Assembly (NCBI GenBank): GCA_018242625.1
Contig: JAFEBO010000001.1
Location: 170,681-234,680 of the forward strand
Source of the DNA: Planctomycetota bacterium
GTDB taxonomy: Bacteria; Planctomycetota; Phycisphaerae; Phycisphaerales; UBA1924
DNA: 64,000 bases
Reading direction: 5' to 3'
In this document: positions 36,101 to 44,188 of the stretch, one piece after another
Layout of the letters: each line of letters starts with the position of its first letter
Numbering within the stretch: position 1 is the stretch's first letter
Position numbers and translations under genes: made by a program
The notes under the pieces: generated by a model
What the model was told of the DNA's origin: nothing
The model's database searches: none
What the model saw: only the letters and a program-made list of their open reading frames with translations

Positions 36101-38603
36101 CCTCGTTCGTGAGGAGGAGAACCCCGACAGCTACGACCTTGATCTCCTCGATAACGGATCGCACATGGTCAGGGCACGTGAGCACTCGGCGATGGTCCCG
36201 GCCTTTGATCGCGACCTGATCGAGCGTCAGTTCAAGGGCGATGGCGAACAGATCAACACGCTCGTTTGCACTCCCACGCTGGAGCTCGGCGTTGACATTG
36301 GTGCGCTCGACGCAGTGCTGATGCGCAACGTGCCTCCGTTGCCGGCCAACTACTGGCAGCGAGTCGGCCGGGCTGGCCGCCGCCAGCGCATGGCAGTGGA
36401 CCTCACCTACGCCAGACCGACTACTCACGATCGTTTCTACTTCAACGACCCTCAAAAGATGCTCGCGGGCCGCGTGGATCCGCCGCGCTTCAATCTGCGG
36501 AACCCGTTGATGGTGGGTCGCCACGTGAATGCGGCCGTGCTGACACGGTTGCGTCAGTTGGCACGCCCGGGCTCGCCCCTCTCAGAGGGAGATCGGACCG
36601 AGCTAACAGAGGCGCTGACGACGACGTTCCCTTCGATGGTCAAGAGTTTCCTGTTTGAGGCCGACGGCAGGCTTCGAACAACACCCTTCGACGCATCGCC
36701 ATTCCGAACCGTGGTGAGCAAGCATCGGGCGGATCTGCTCCAATCAGTCAAACGGAGCTTTGCCACAACCTGGCCGTCAGAGGACCGCGCGGTCATCGAT
36801 GATGCTGTGCTTGAGACTGCGACGGACAAGACCCCGGATGAATTGGAACGCGTCGTCGGCGTGCTTCGTCGTCGGCTCGCGTGGGCGCTAACCCAGCTTG
36901 ATCGGCTCGAAGCCAAGCGGAAAGCAAGCGGTACACTGGACGAAGAGGACAAGTCGCTGTATCAGCGGTGCGACCGGCTGGTCAGGCGCATGAAGGGGCA
37001 GGACACACGGGGAAGGGGCGATGCCGAAGGTTACGACGATGTCGAGACGTACGGCGTGCTCGCTGCAGAAGGGTTCTTGCCTGGCTACGGACTCGAGAGT
37101 GGATCCGTTCGGGCGGTCGCGCAACTGCCTCGCTGGCAGACGGGCAGCAGCGACTTCGTACTACCGCGTCCTCCGGCTGTGGCGCTGCGAGAGTACGTCC
37201 CTGGCAACCTCATCTATGCGAACGGCAATCGCTTCGTCGCGAGGTACTTCCAGCTTCAGCCTCAGGAGCCCGCGTTCTTTGATGTCAATGTGGAAAGCGA
37301 AACGGCGACGGAAGTCGCTGGCGCGGGCAACGCTGCCGGCAACCTCGGGGCTGCATCGCTCGCGGCAGTGCCCGTGTGCGATGTCCAACTGACCCACAGG
37401 TCCCACATCTCTGATGAGGAGGACTTCCGATTCCAAATGCCTGTCACGACGTTCGGCACCGAACGTGGTCGGCATGAAGCGGGCATGGCCTTCGCGTGGG
37501 ATGAGCGGACGGTCCACTTCAGAAAGGGTGTTCACCTTCGGCTGGTCAACGTCGGCCCAACCAGGAAGGTGGATCAGAACGAGCTCGGCTACCCAGTATG
37601 TCAGGTGTGCGGACAAAGCCGCACGCCATTCGCGTCCGGGGCAGAGCTCGACAAGTTTGGAAAGGACCACGCCCAGCGGTGCGGCAAACCTCCGGTGAAC
37701 GTCGGGTTCTACGCCGACATCGTCGCCGACGCTCTTTCGCTGCCGATGTGCGCCGACAAGACCGAGGCATACTCGCTCGCGGAGGCGATTCGTACGGGCG
37801 CGACGCGGGTTCTGGACATGGAGCGTGATGACCTGCAGGTTCTGGTTTTGGGCACAACTGGGAGCGATGAAGCGACGGCGATCCTGTTTGACCCGATGCC
37901 CGGTGGATCTGGGCTGCTCGAACAGCTTTGCGAGCGGTTCTCAGAGATCGTTCAGGCCGTCAAGCCGATTGTTTCGAATTGTCCGTCAGGCTGCGAGCGG
38001 AGCTGCAACGACTGCCTTCGCACGTTCCGCAATGCGTTCTACCACGCCTCGCTGGATCGGCACCTCGTTGAGAATGTTCTTGCCGCCAACGGTGACTCAC
38101 TGCGTGCGACGCATCCCATCCCCGCCAAGATGCCGGATGCGGCACCCAAGGGTGAACATCGTCCCGTGAACGTCGACGAAAATCGGCTCCGTGAACAATT
38201 GATGCGGGCCGGATTTCCTGAGGCCAAACGCCACGAGCCGATCGACCTTGGCCAACCCCTCGGTAAGACCTATCCCGACTGCCTGTGGCCAGGAACTGAT
38301 CCCTCAGAACCGGGCATTTGCCTGTACCTGGACGGATTGAGCGATCGATTGCATGGCAACCCGGTAACCGCTGAGCGGGACCGCGTTCTGCGTGAGGCGC
38401 TCAGAGCGAATGGGTATGAGGTGTTCGAACTGCCCGCAAGCTGCCTTGACGATCGAGGGCGAATGACGCAGCTGTTCTATGATCTTGGACTGAGGCTACT
38501 TGATCGCGAGCGTGCGAAGTTGCTCAAGTCAAATCCAACTGCGTGGTTTGGCGAGCAACTGCGGTTAGACGTTCAGGTGCAGAATACAACAGCACTTCAA
38601 TAG
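33144..38603 (+). CDS. DEAD-box helicase with DUF1998/MZB domain, DrmA-DrmB-like fusion with nuclease-like tail
   Basis: A 1819-residue helicase. Walker A (STGTGSGKTE) is at about 110, DEAH at 266, SATIADP follows, and the second motor domain contains CTPTLELGVDIG and RVGRAGRR near 1045-1075. Several CxxC pairs (CSTCG, CRACG with CDAC, CRTC) suggest zinc ribbons between motifs. The DUF1998-type four-Cys cluster CPSGCERSCNDC is near 1612. The last 110 residues (ICLYLDGLSDRLHGN, ERDRVLREALRANGYEVFELP) look like a Vsr/DUF559-type nuclease fold. DISARM has separate drmA (helicase) and drmB (DUF1998) genes; here both parts are in one chain and no PLD drmC follows. Last gene of the three-gene operon. 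Confidence 0.82.
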   Translation: MALNPVAYTEKVVRSFLKYQLSTYPFADASFHSQMRTLLSLDHTRRTPLMKGPYVSLSRPFREGSSIASLAGQGILHPAMSSLVSHPTLYGHQEAAVRAINDGKHTLVSTGTGSGKTECFLYPIISKCLALKDQNAAPGISAVLVYPMNALAEDQLGRLRELLAGTGITFAMYVGKTPEKKADVAGQRLRAGASRADYRAALKKAQEQRQEVAVHPAEERCSREELREPGSQPRILLTNVKMLELLLTRQKDVELFDNARLDFLVFDEAHTFAGAQGAETACLIRRLRAFCEASSAASGAKTVCVATSATIADPSGGGEAPRDFARRFFGVPKEDVAIVGEVYEAQGWGQNRRDPSAPTGKGGAAEVLKAVLKAVDVGDSGGAMVSDALKALTGIGLAPERQGDWRDALYDALLENEVAYRLTAELLQPRPLDTVVHVLDGVLKRGVNEEEVLAYLALGAAARKQGRALLRPVIHSFIRGVGGAVVTFPETQDRPKLWLSAEDATAQQPALAKFPVLTCSTCGQHYFEHHAADWEFTAKAPGGGEAVDDRCVWRPQDASTGGKRLVVTDTVISADDGDDDPPKTARVHFCRACGAVHPQGRDRCDACAAQGQMVELLAVQEKDERPGQLTRCVSCGQGGRVWNAWYREPARPVKAVPVADVHVLAQDMVQHAERRRLLIFADNRQEAAFQAGWMRDHARRFRLRSLMYERITQGPVSVGDLTKFLDDRMEQDDDLSRMLVPEVWQVAAKEAAGTAHVEERKYFLRIQVLREIVTGIKQRVGLEPWGRLRIDYLNLSGEHPWVKHEAAALGIDPSLLADGISDLLDRARRAYQLHDSQKRIFGKFWGDGDFELQRGYLPDMAGIPKAVKLSRDPGDEPGRVAQWLSAKGETTARAAVKKWGVAPDKAAEFLERLWAFLADDLKLLVPVTLVGQRGNALPGCAGARQVDGDKVRLVPSHGLWRCRTCRRAQTRTTPHGLCQAFRCDGVLVREEENPDSYDLDLLDNGSHMVRAREHSAMVPAFDRDLIERQFKGDGEQINTLVCTPTLELGVDIGALDAVLMRNVPPLPANYWQRVGRAGRRQRMAVDLTYARPTTHDRFYFNDPQKMLAGRVDPPRFNLRNPLMVGRHVNAAVLTRLRQLARPGSPLSEGDRTELTEALTTTFPSMVKSFLFEADGRLRTTPFDASPFRTVVSKHRADLLQSVKRSFATTWPSEDRAVIDDAVLETATDKTPDELERVVGVLRRRLAWALTQLDRLEAKRKASGTLDEEDKSLYQRCDRLVRRMKGQDTRGRGDAEGYDDVETYGVLAAEGFLPGYGLESGSVRAVAQLPRWQTGSSDFVLPRPPAVALREYVPGNLIYANGNRFVARYFQLQPQEPAFFDVNVESETATEVAGAGNAAGNLGAASLAAVPVCDVQLTHRSHISDEEDFRFQMPVTTFGTERGRHEAGMAFAWDERTVHFRKGVHLRLVNVGPTRKVDQNELGYPVCQVCGQSRTPFASGAELDKFGKDHAQRCGKPPVNVGFYADIVADALSLPMCADKTEAYSLAEAIRTGATRVLDMERDDLQVLVLGTTGSDEATAILFDPMPGGSGLLEQLCERFSEIVQAVKPIVSNCPSGCERSCNDCLRTFRNAFYHASLDRHLVENVLAANGDSLRATHPIPAKMPDAAPKGEHRPVNVDENRLREQLMRAGFPEAKRHEPIDLGQPLGKTYPDCLWPGTDPSEPGICLYLDGLSDRLHGNPVTAERDRVLREALRANGYEVFELPASCLDDRGRMTQLFYDLGLRLLDRERAKLLKSNPTAWFGEQLRLDVQVQNTTALQ

Positions 38604-38644
38604 CAGCGACTCTACCAGCAGCTTCTGCGATTTGCAGGCGTTAT

Positions 38645-39544
38645 TTAGGCTATCGACTTCAAGTCCGGAGCATCCGCAAGTTTTTGAAACTCCCCCAGGA
38701 TGTCCGGGCATCGCTGAGACAGGTATTTCACGACGCCCGCGTTGTCGAGCAGTTTCCGAAGGTACGCGACTGCGAGCACAAGGTTGAGAGTGTTCTTCCC
38801 ATGCGACTCCTCGATCAAGAGGAAGTCCTTTCCTAAGAGCTCCATTTCCCGTTCCATCCGCGATAGGTCCTCGGGCTTCATGCCGGGCAACACCTTGGTC
38901 TTATCGGTGCCCACAAGGTCCTTCTCTGACGTCGCCGCGATCAGACACATGGCGTAGTCGGTCGAGAAGTTGTTCGCTGCGATCATCAACTCCGCCATCT
39001 CGATCTGACGCATAGGAGACGCGCGTTTGATCTCTCGCAATCCCTTCGCGGTGACGTTTTTGTCTTTAAGCAGCACCACGGCTTCGGGGCAAATCCCCGT
39101 CAGTAAGTCCCGTTTGTTTCGGATCGCCTTTGCATCGACGCTGAGAGTTGAGGCAATTCGTTCTTCGGAAACTCCGTTCTCCAGCGCACGCATGATCATG
39201 AAGTGCTCCTGGATCGGAGCCATGCGATTCACTTTGTGGTTGTAGGTGAACGCTTCGTCGTCCTTGGCGATCAGACAGAAGGCGTCCGAGCGCCCGAGTT
39301 CTTTCAGGACATCCAAGCGGAAATGCCCGTCCAGAAGCGTGAACCGGCGCTCTCGGGCGCCGGGTGCCTCTTGCGGGTAAACGATCAATGGTTCGATCAA
39401 CCCAATCTCCCGGATCGACGCGAATAACCTGAGATACTGCTGTCCCTTCCGCATCTCGGGGCGCACCGTGCGAACGGGAAGGATCTGACCGATCGGGACC
39501 ATCACGCCGTTCGGATCAAACGCCATCTGGACAGCCTCTGGCAT
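38645..39544 (-). CDS. ParB/RepB-like nuclease-domain protein (second)
   Basis: A 299-residue ParB-superfamily protein. The N-terminal ParB/Srx fold is visible in VPIGQILPVRTVRP, GLIEPLIVYPQ and TLLDGHFRLDVLKELG (the GHxR-type CTP/nucleotide motif). A helical HTH part follows (SEERIASTLSVDAKAIRNKRDLL). Unlike chromosomal ParB it has no parS or parA neighbour; it sits in a three-gene minus-strand unit with another ParB-like gene and a serine recombinase, spaced by 1 nt. Likely DNA-binding cofactor of the recombinase element; inference only. Confidence 0.82.
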   Translation of the reverse strand: MPEAVQMAFDPNGVMVPIGQILPVRTVRPEMRKGQQYLRLFASIREIGLIEPLIVYPQEAPGARERRFTLLDGHFRLDVLKELGRSDAFCLIAKDDEAFTYNHKVNRMAPIQEHFMIMRALENGVSEERIASTLSVDAKAIRNKRDLLTGICPEAVVLLKDKNVTAKGLREIKRASPMRQIEMAELMIAANNFSTDYAMCLIAATSEKDLVGTDKTKVLPGMKPEDLSRMEREMELLGKDFLLIEESHGKNTLNLVLAVAYLRKLLDNAGVVKYLSQRCPDILGEFQKLADAPDLKSIA

Positions 39545-39545
39545 G

Positions 39546-40436
39546 TCAACCTTCCTTCCGACCGATCTGATCCGCGAGGAACTGCGGCAATGTCGCCAAC
39601 TTCGCCGACTGAAGAATCGCAACAAGCTCCGGATCTGCGAGGAGTTGTTTGAGAGCGCTCGCAACGAAGAGCAGACGGGTTTCGCAAACCTTTGCCTTGT
39701 GCACGAGCAACCGCTGCTTGGCGCTTTCCCGCTTGTACGCCTGCATGAGCGTGTCGCTATTCAACAGTTTCTTGGGATTCTTTCGTCCTGCGTACCTCAT
39801 CGACTTGCCAACAACACGCCGCACCTCGATCAACCGGCGTGCTTTTAGCAGCTGCTTCCCGCGGAGACTCTTTGATTCATAAGCCTCCGCGAGCGCTCGC
39901 TGGACCTCTTGATCTTCCGATGTGGCGATCGTGACGGCAATGTTGATGGGGATTTGACCGCCCTCCACCGCTTCGATCAGCCGGGTCTCGCCTTGCCTCA
40001 ACAAACGGAGGATTCCCTTCACGTAGGATTGATTGAGGTCAGTCTTCTGGGCAATCTCGGCAATGCTGTACCCTCGTTCCTTCAGATTCCCAATTTCCCG
40101 GAGCATCTCGACCGAGGTCTGACGTCGACGGGCGAGGTTCTCGGCAAGACTCATGAGTAACAAGTCCTCCCGAGACGCATCAATTACAAGGGCCGGCACC
40201 GTGGTATCGCCGAGTTGCCGACATGCCTCAAGCCGCCCCTGACCGCACACCAGTTCATAAAGAGATTTGCCCTCGCGCGACCCCCGCTGGACCACCGTGA
40301 TTGGTTTCTTGAGGCCGAGGTTCGAAATGTTGGTCACGATCTGCCTGAACTTCACCTTTCCCCGTTCGCGCGGATTCATGATCGTGATCTGATCGATCGG
40401 GATACGAACCACGTTTGTTTCTCGATGGTCGATCAC
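39546..40436 (-). CDS. ParB/RepB-like protein (first)
   Basis: A 296-residue ParB-like protein with N-terminal IPIDQITIMNPRERG, ELVCGQGRLEACRQLG and SLAENLARRRQT, the three boxes of the ParB CTPase fold, followed by an HTH (YSIAEIAQKTDLNQSYVKGIL). The C-terminal region resembles RepB plasmid partition proteins. Its start overlaps the recombinase stop by 4 nt. Together with its downstream paralogue it forms a recombinase-ParB-ParB set. Confidence 0.85.
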   Translation of the reverse strand: MIDHRETNVVRIPIDQITIMNPRERGKVKFRQIVTNISNLGLKKPITVVQRGSREGKSLYELVCGQGRLEACRQLGDTTVPALVIDASREDLLLMSLAENLARRRQTSVEMLREIGNLKERGYSIAEIAQKTDLNQSYVKGILRLLRQGETRLIEAVEGGQIPINIAVTIATSEDQEVQRALAEAYESKSLRGKQLLKARRLIEVRRVVGKSMRYAGRKNPKKLLNSDTLMQAYKRESAKQRLLVHKAKVCETRLLFVASALKQLLADPELVAILQSAKLATLPQFLADQIGRKEG

Positions 40437-42001
40437 GCGGCCCCCTCGATCTGAATGACCTTGGCCATCCCAAAGAAGAACTCGAGAGATTCGAACCGAA
40501 ACGTGTCGATCGAGGCGCCGTTGAACTCCGTAAGACGGAATTCAGGCATTTCCAAGTCGATGGCGGGGAGCAAGTAGTAGTCGGTGGGCAGCTCGTTGTC
40601 CGCGTCCATTCGAGCCACGATGTGGATGTCGGTATTTTTTTGTTGAGGAACGCGGAATCGCCATCGCAGCGAGCCGTTGGGCGCGGCTTTGCAGCGCGCA
40701 AGATAGAGCGATGCACTGTAAAGCCCGTTGATGACGAAAACATCCGAAGTCTCACCTTTCTGCACCGTCGCACCCATCGTCTGCAGGTCCTGAATCATGT
40801 CCCCGAGGAGCCGCGGATGTGTCTGGTTGAGGTGCCGATTGATTTCGATGTACTCAAAGTTCCGCTCCGGAACATAACCAGCCAAGCGGTAGGCATTGAT
40901 GAGACTTCCAAAGCGGCTGCGGTAGACAGAACTTGACGGCATTCCATCCGTTTCGTCAATCAAGGCACCGGTCAGTTCGGGGTGGACGGCGAGCAACGTC
41001 CTCAGGCGGGCGAGCATTTCGTCGTCCGTGAAGTGACGGTTGCGCTCCTGAATGATTCCGCGAGCGATGAAGAATGACTCGGGGTCAACGATGCCGCCAA
41101 ACGCACCGTCGCACCGAACCCACATATCAGGCGGGTTTATGACACGTTTCTTCTTCAGCTTGAACGAAACGCGGTTGTAGACGTTGTTTCCGATGTACTT
41201 TTCATTGGCGAGGATCTGGTGGACCATGCTGCGCGTCCAGGGGCGTCCGCAGCCGGAAGCGATACCCGCGCTGTTGAGGGCTTCGGCGATCGTCCGCTCG
41301 GTCTTGTTGTGCTTCACGAATTGGTCATAGATTGAACGGACAACCTCGATCTCATCGTCCGGCCCGGGAACGAGTTTGACTCGGTCCGTTTGAAGGCTCT
41401 TCTGTTCGCCCCGTTTAAGCAGTCCTTTGGCCGCACCCGTCACATCGAGCAGCATCCTGCGCAGCCCATATCCGGCTGGGCCACCTTGCCGATATCCAAG
41501 CTGAATGAGCCGGCACTGTCCCTTGAAGACCTTGTTGGAGAGCTCCCGGCTGTACTCTCCCGCCATCGCCCGCTTGACTCCCTTGATGATGGTGGACACG
41601 GGGCTGCCATCGTTTGCGAATTGCTCCATGCAATACTCAACATGGATGCCCATTCGCTTGCAGGCGTACTCGTAGTATGCGCTCTCGTCAGCGTCCTGGA
41701 ATCGGCCCCAACGGCTGACGTCGTACACCAATATCGCCTTGTACTCGGCGTGACCACTCTGCACATCGTCCAACATTCGACGGAGCGACTCGCGCCCCTC
41801 GATACGAAGGCCGCTCTTCCCATCGTCCGCGTAGGTTTTCACGATCTCGTATCCGCGGGCCTTCGCGTACTCGGCGATGGCGTCACGCTGATTTTCGGTG
41901 GAGTATTGCTGGTGCTCCGTCGACATACGGACGTACTGCGCCGCCTTCACTCGTGGCGTAGCAGACTCGGTGACAATGGTCGGGGTCATCGGCGGCTCCA
42001 C
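40433..42001 (-). CDS. Serine recombinase with long C-terminal extension
   Basis: A 522-residue recombinase. The resolvase domain carries the catalytic serine in YVRMSTEHQQYS, with LVYDVSRWGRFQDADES and the ARG-rich region RAMAGEYSRELSNKVFKG. A Recombinase domain follows (GGPAGYGLRRML, AEALNSAGIASGCGRPWT). The last 200 residues replace the usual zinc ribbon with an HTH-like part (DDEMLARLRTLLAVHPELT) and a beta-rich tail of unknown role (RWRFRVPQQKNTDIHIVAR). First gene of a three-gene operon with two ParB-like genes. Confidence 0.88.
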   Translation of the reverse strand: MEPPMTPTIVTESATPRVKAAQYVRMSTEHQQYSTENQRDAIAEYAKARGYEIVKTYADDGKSGLRIEGRESLRRMLDDVQSGHAEYKAILVYDVSRWGRFQDADESAYYEYACKRMGIHVEYCMEQFANDGSPVSTIIKGVKRAMAGEYSRELSNKVFKGQCRLIQLGYRQGGPAGYGLRRMLLDVTGAAKGLLKRGEQKSLQTDRVKLVPGPDDEIEVVRSIYDQFVKHNKTERTIAEALNSAGIASGCGRPWTRSMVHQILANEKYIGNNVYNRVSFKLKKKRVINPPDMWVRCDGAFGGIVDPESFFIARGIIQERNRHFTDDEMLARLRTLLAVHPELTGALIDETDGMPSSSVYRSRFGSLINAYRLAGYVPERNFEYIEINRHLNQTHPRLLGDMIQDLQTMGATVQKGETSDVFVINGLYSASLYLARCKAAPNGSLRWRFRVPQQKNTDIHIVARMDADNELPTDYYLLPAIDLEMPEFRLTEFNGASIDTFRFESLEFFFGMAKVIQIEGAA

Positions 42002-42100
42002 AATTCAATCAATGTCGTGCGGGTCCTATCAGCCGATGACCGTACCTCTCTCGTTCAGATCACCTGTTCAACAGCGATTCAACCGCTGTTGAATTTCTGT

Positions 42101-42568
42101 TCAACGAGCGACTAGCTCCTTTCGCAGCATGAGTCCGTAGTGATTGGGGTTTCTACCGTCGATCATGTCTGCGAGGTCGGCCATCCGAGCATTGCGGAGC
42201 TTGGAACGAAGACCGCACACCGTGCTCCGAACCGTGGAAGCGGTTCGGGTTGCGGCCCAAAGCTCGTCCAGCAATCGCTCTGTGGAGACGTACTCGTTCG
42301 GCCGCCGCGCCAACCGCTCCAAGACACGAAACGACATGGTGTAACCGAGGAAGCAGGAACGCTGATTCCAACGCACCGTATACGTAGATCGATCCAGGCG
42401 AAGAACCATGTCATGGTCTTCAATCACGACGGCGCGAGGGGGCTGCGGAGTCGTAGGAAGCTGGTCGATGAGGTCGCTCAGTTCATCGACACGAGCCAGA
42501 ACCACGACAACACTGGCACGCAATGCGGCGGCGATCTTGAGAATCCGTTCGGTTTGCGCGGTACTCAT
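42101..42568 (-). CDS. OmpR-type winged-helix DNA-binding protein
   Basis: A 155-residue protein. The C-terminal 75 residues fit an OmpR/PhoB winged helix: FRVLERLARRPNEYVSTERLLDELW, then TVRSTVCGLRSKLR as recognition helix and NPNHYGLML as wing. The N-terminal 60 residues form a helix (IAAALRASVVVVLARVDELSDLI) without a receiver Asp pocket, so it is not a classic response regulator. It lies 100 nt upstream of the recombinase-ParB-ParB genes on the same strand and may control them. Confidence 0.75.
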   Translation of the reverse strand: MSTAQTERILKIAAALRASVVVVLARVDELSDLIDQLPTTPQPPRAVVIEDHDMVLRLDRSTYTVRWNQRSCFLGYTMSFRVLERLARRPNEYVSTERLLDELWAATRTASTVRSTVCGLRSKLRNARMADLADMIDGRNPNHYGLMLRKELVAR

Positions 42569-43027
42569 GCCGACCTCTGAAAATGGTCAGAAGGGGCTGG
42601 CGTGGGACGACGACGACGTCCTGACGGGAAGCCCAAACTGCCCTTGACTCTGCGTACGTGACCGCCCTCCTATAGACTGGAACTTGGCGGTATTCGAGCG
42701 GATGTGTGATCCGTCCGAATTCCGCCTTGCTAAGGAGAATTCGCCCCTCACGGCCCGCTCACCTATTCGAGCGTGCCGACATCCTGACGACGCGTGAGCG
42801 TTCGATGCTGTCTCACAGGAAACCGCCAGCCTGGGCTTCCAGCCCTTGTATCCGCATGGCAGCACATCGGACCGCGCCCCCGCAAGGGGGCGTCGGCCGA
42901 GTGCTGTGCTATGCGCCCCCTGGCGGGGGTCCTGTGGGCAGGCTTGGTTCGGCGCCCTCTTTTTGCGCGCCAATCAATCCGCCTCGCTCGCTCCTGCCGC
43001 TTCCGAAAGGGGGCATGGGGATATCGC
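42569..43027. other. 459-nt intergenic region with structured GC hairpins
   Basis: No gene is supported in this divergent gap between the winged-helix gene and the nuclease gene; open frames here have no ribosome site or recognisable motif. TTGACT at 42644 and TATAGA at 42671 are 21 nt apart, too far for a confident promoter. The second half holds a long hairpin (42861-42905) and a second GC hairpin (42914-42930), listed separately. GC content peaks in that part. Confidence 0.5.
42861..42930 (+). ncRNA. Candidate structured RNA leader: tandem GC hairpins
   Basis: The first element (42861-42905) folds as a nearly continuous stem: AGCAC/GTGCT outside, TCGG/CCGA next, CCG/CGG, then CGCCCCC/GGGGGCG closed by a GCAA (GNRA) tetraloop at 42882-42885. 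A second hairpin (CCCCC/GGGGG, loop TGGC) follows at 42916-42929. The structure is far stronger than expected for random leader sequence. It lies about 100 nt upstream of the plus-strand nuclease gene. Whether it acts as RNA or as folded single-stranded DNA cannot be told. Confidence 0.4.
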
Positions 43028-44182
43028 ATGGCGCTTTATCAGATCAAGAACGATGAGTTGGTCCCGGTGAGCGAAACATCCTTCGCCGAACAGGGAATCC
43101 GTGAGCGTGAGCATCTCCAACAGATGCTGCTCAAATCAATCGAGCTTGTTGCACCCGGCACAATGGTGATCGCGCAGGAGTTCGATGAATGGGACGGCAG
43201 CAAGCGGCGCACCGACATCCTCTGTATCGACAAGGATGCCAACCTCGTCGTGGTCGAACTCAAGCGAAACGACGATGGTGGCCACATGGAACTTCAGTCG
43301 CTCCGTTACGCCGCAATGGTGTCGCAAATGACATTCGAGCAACTCGTGGATATCCACGGGCGGTACCTCGCCAAGAACGGCGGGAGCGCTGCAGATGCAG
43401 AAGCTGCCATTCTCGATTTTCTCGGATGGGATCACCCCGACGAAGAACGGTTCGGGAATGATGTCCGGATCGTTCTTGTTTCCAAAGACTTTTCGCAGGA
43501 AATCACCACCACCGCTCTTTGGCTCAACGAGCGCGATCTTGACATCCGGTGCGTACGGATGCGCCCGCACGAGCTCGATGGCCGCGTCGTTGTCAATATC
43601 GAGCAGTGTCTGCCGTTGCCTTCGGCCGAGCAGTACCAGATCAAGGTGCGAGCGAAGTCCATCAACCGGCGCGAATCACTCCGTACGGCGGGAGAGCCGA
43701 CTGGATACTGGTTCGTCAATGTCGGCGATCACTTTGATGACGCTGGCCGCTCGTGGGATGACTGTAAGAAATACGGATATCTCAGCGCAGGAGGTGGCCC
43801 TCGTTGGATCGGCGCAATTCGCAGACTGCCTGTTGGCGAACACGTTTTTGCCTATGCCAGCGGCAGCGGTTATGTTGGCTACGGTCGCATTACTGCGGAA
43901 GCGGTTCCGCAGAGAGATTTCGTGGTCCCGAGCTTGCACCGAAAGCTCGTCGAGCTTCCGCTCGAAGCGAAGCCGAACCCCAAGACACTCGACGATCTCG
44001 GTATCTGCGATTGGTGTGCCGGGATCGAGTGGATTTCGACTCGCGATCGAAGCGACGGGGTCTTATCCGAACACGCGTATCGAAACACCGCCTGCCAGAT
44101 CAAGCAACCGGATGTGGTACGACGACTCCTTGAGGTGTTCGAGCCCGACGAGACGAACCGCCCCGCCAATGTTGTCAAGTAG
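43028..44182 (+). CDS. NucS/restriction-like nuclease-domain protein with EVE-like C-terminus
   Basis: A 384-residue protein. Residues 30-110 form a PD-(D/E)xK-type nuclease core: RRTDILCIDKDANLVVVELKRN has the Asp and the E-x-K pair, as in NucS/DUF91 domains. The C-terminal half (GYWFVNVGDHFDDAGRSWDDCKKYG, GEHVFAYASGSGYVGYGRI) resembles PUA/EVE-type modified-base readers. The combination of a nuclease and a reader suggests modification-dependent restriction. Start ATG 43028 with a GGGG-rich ribosome site. The single gene converges with the terminase gene, 6 nt apart. Confidence 0.75.
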   Translation: MALYQIKNDELVPVSETSFAEQGIREREHLQQMLLKSIELVAPGTMVIAQEFDEWDGSKRRTDILCIDKDANLVVVELKRNDDGGHMELQSLRYAAMVSQMTFEQLVDIHGRYLAKNGGSAADAEAAILDFLGWDHPDEERFGNDVRIVLVSKDFSQEITTTALWLNERDLDIRCVRMRPHELDGRVVVNIEQCLPLPSAEQYQIKVRAKSINRRESLRTAGEPTGYWFVNVGDHFDDAGRSWDDCKKYGYLSAGGGPRWIGAIRRLPVGEHVFAYASGSGYVGYGRITAEAVPQRDFVVPSLHRKLVELPLEAKPNPKTLDDLGICDWCAGIEWISTRDRSDGVLSEHAYRNTACQIKQPDVVRRLLEVFEPDETNRPANVVK

Positions 44183-44188
44183 GGCGCG

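Noticed and set aside
42644..42676. TTGACT and TATAGA as a promoter
   Set aside because: The spacer is 21 nt, too long for a normal sigma70 promoter.
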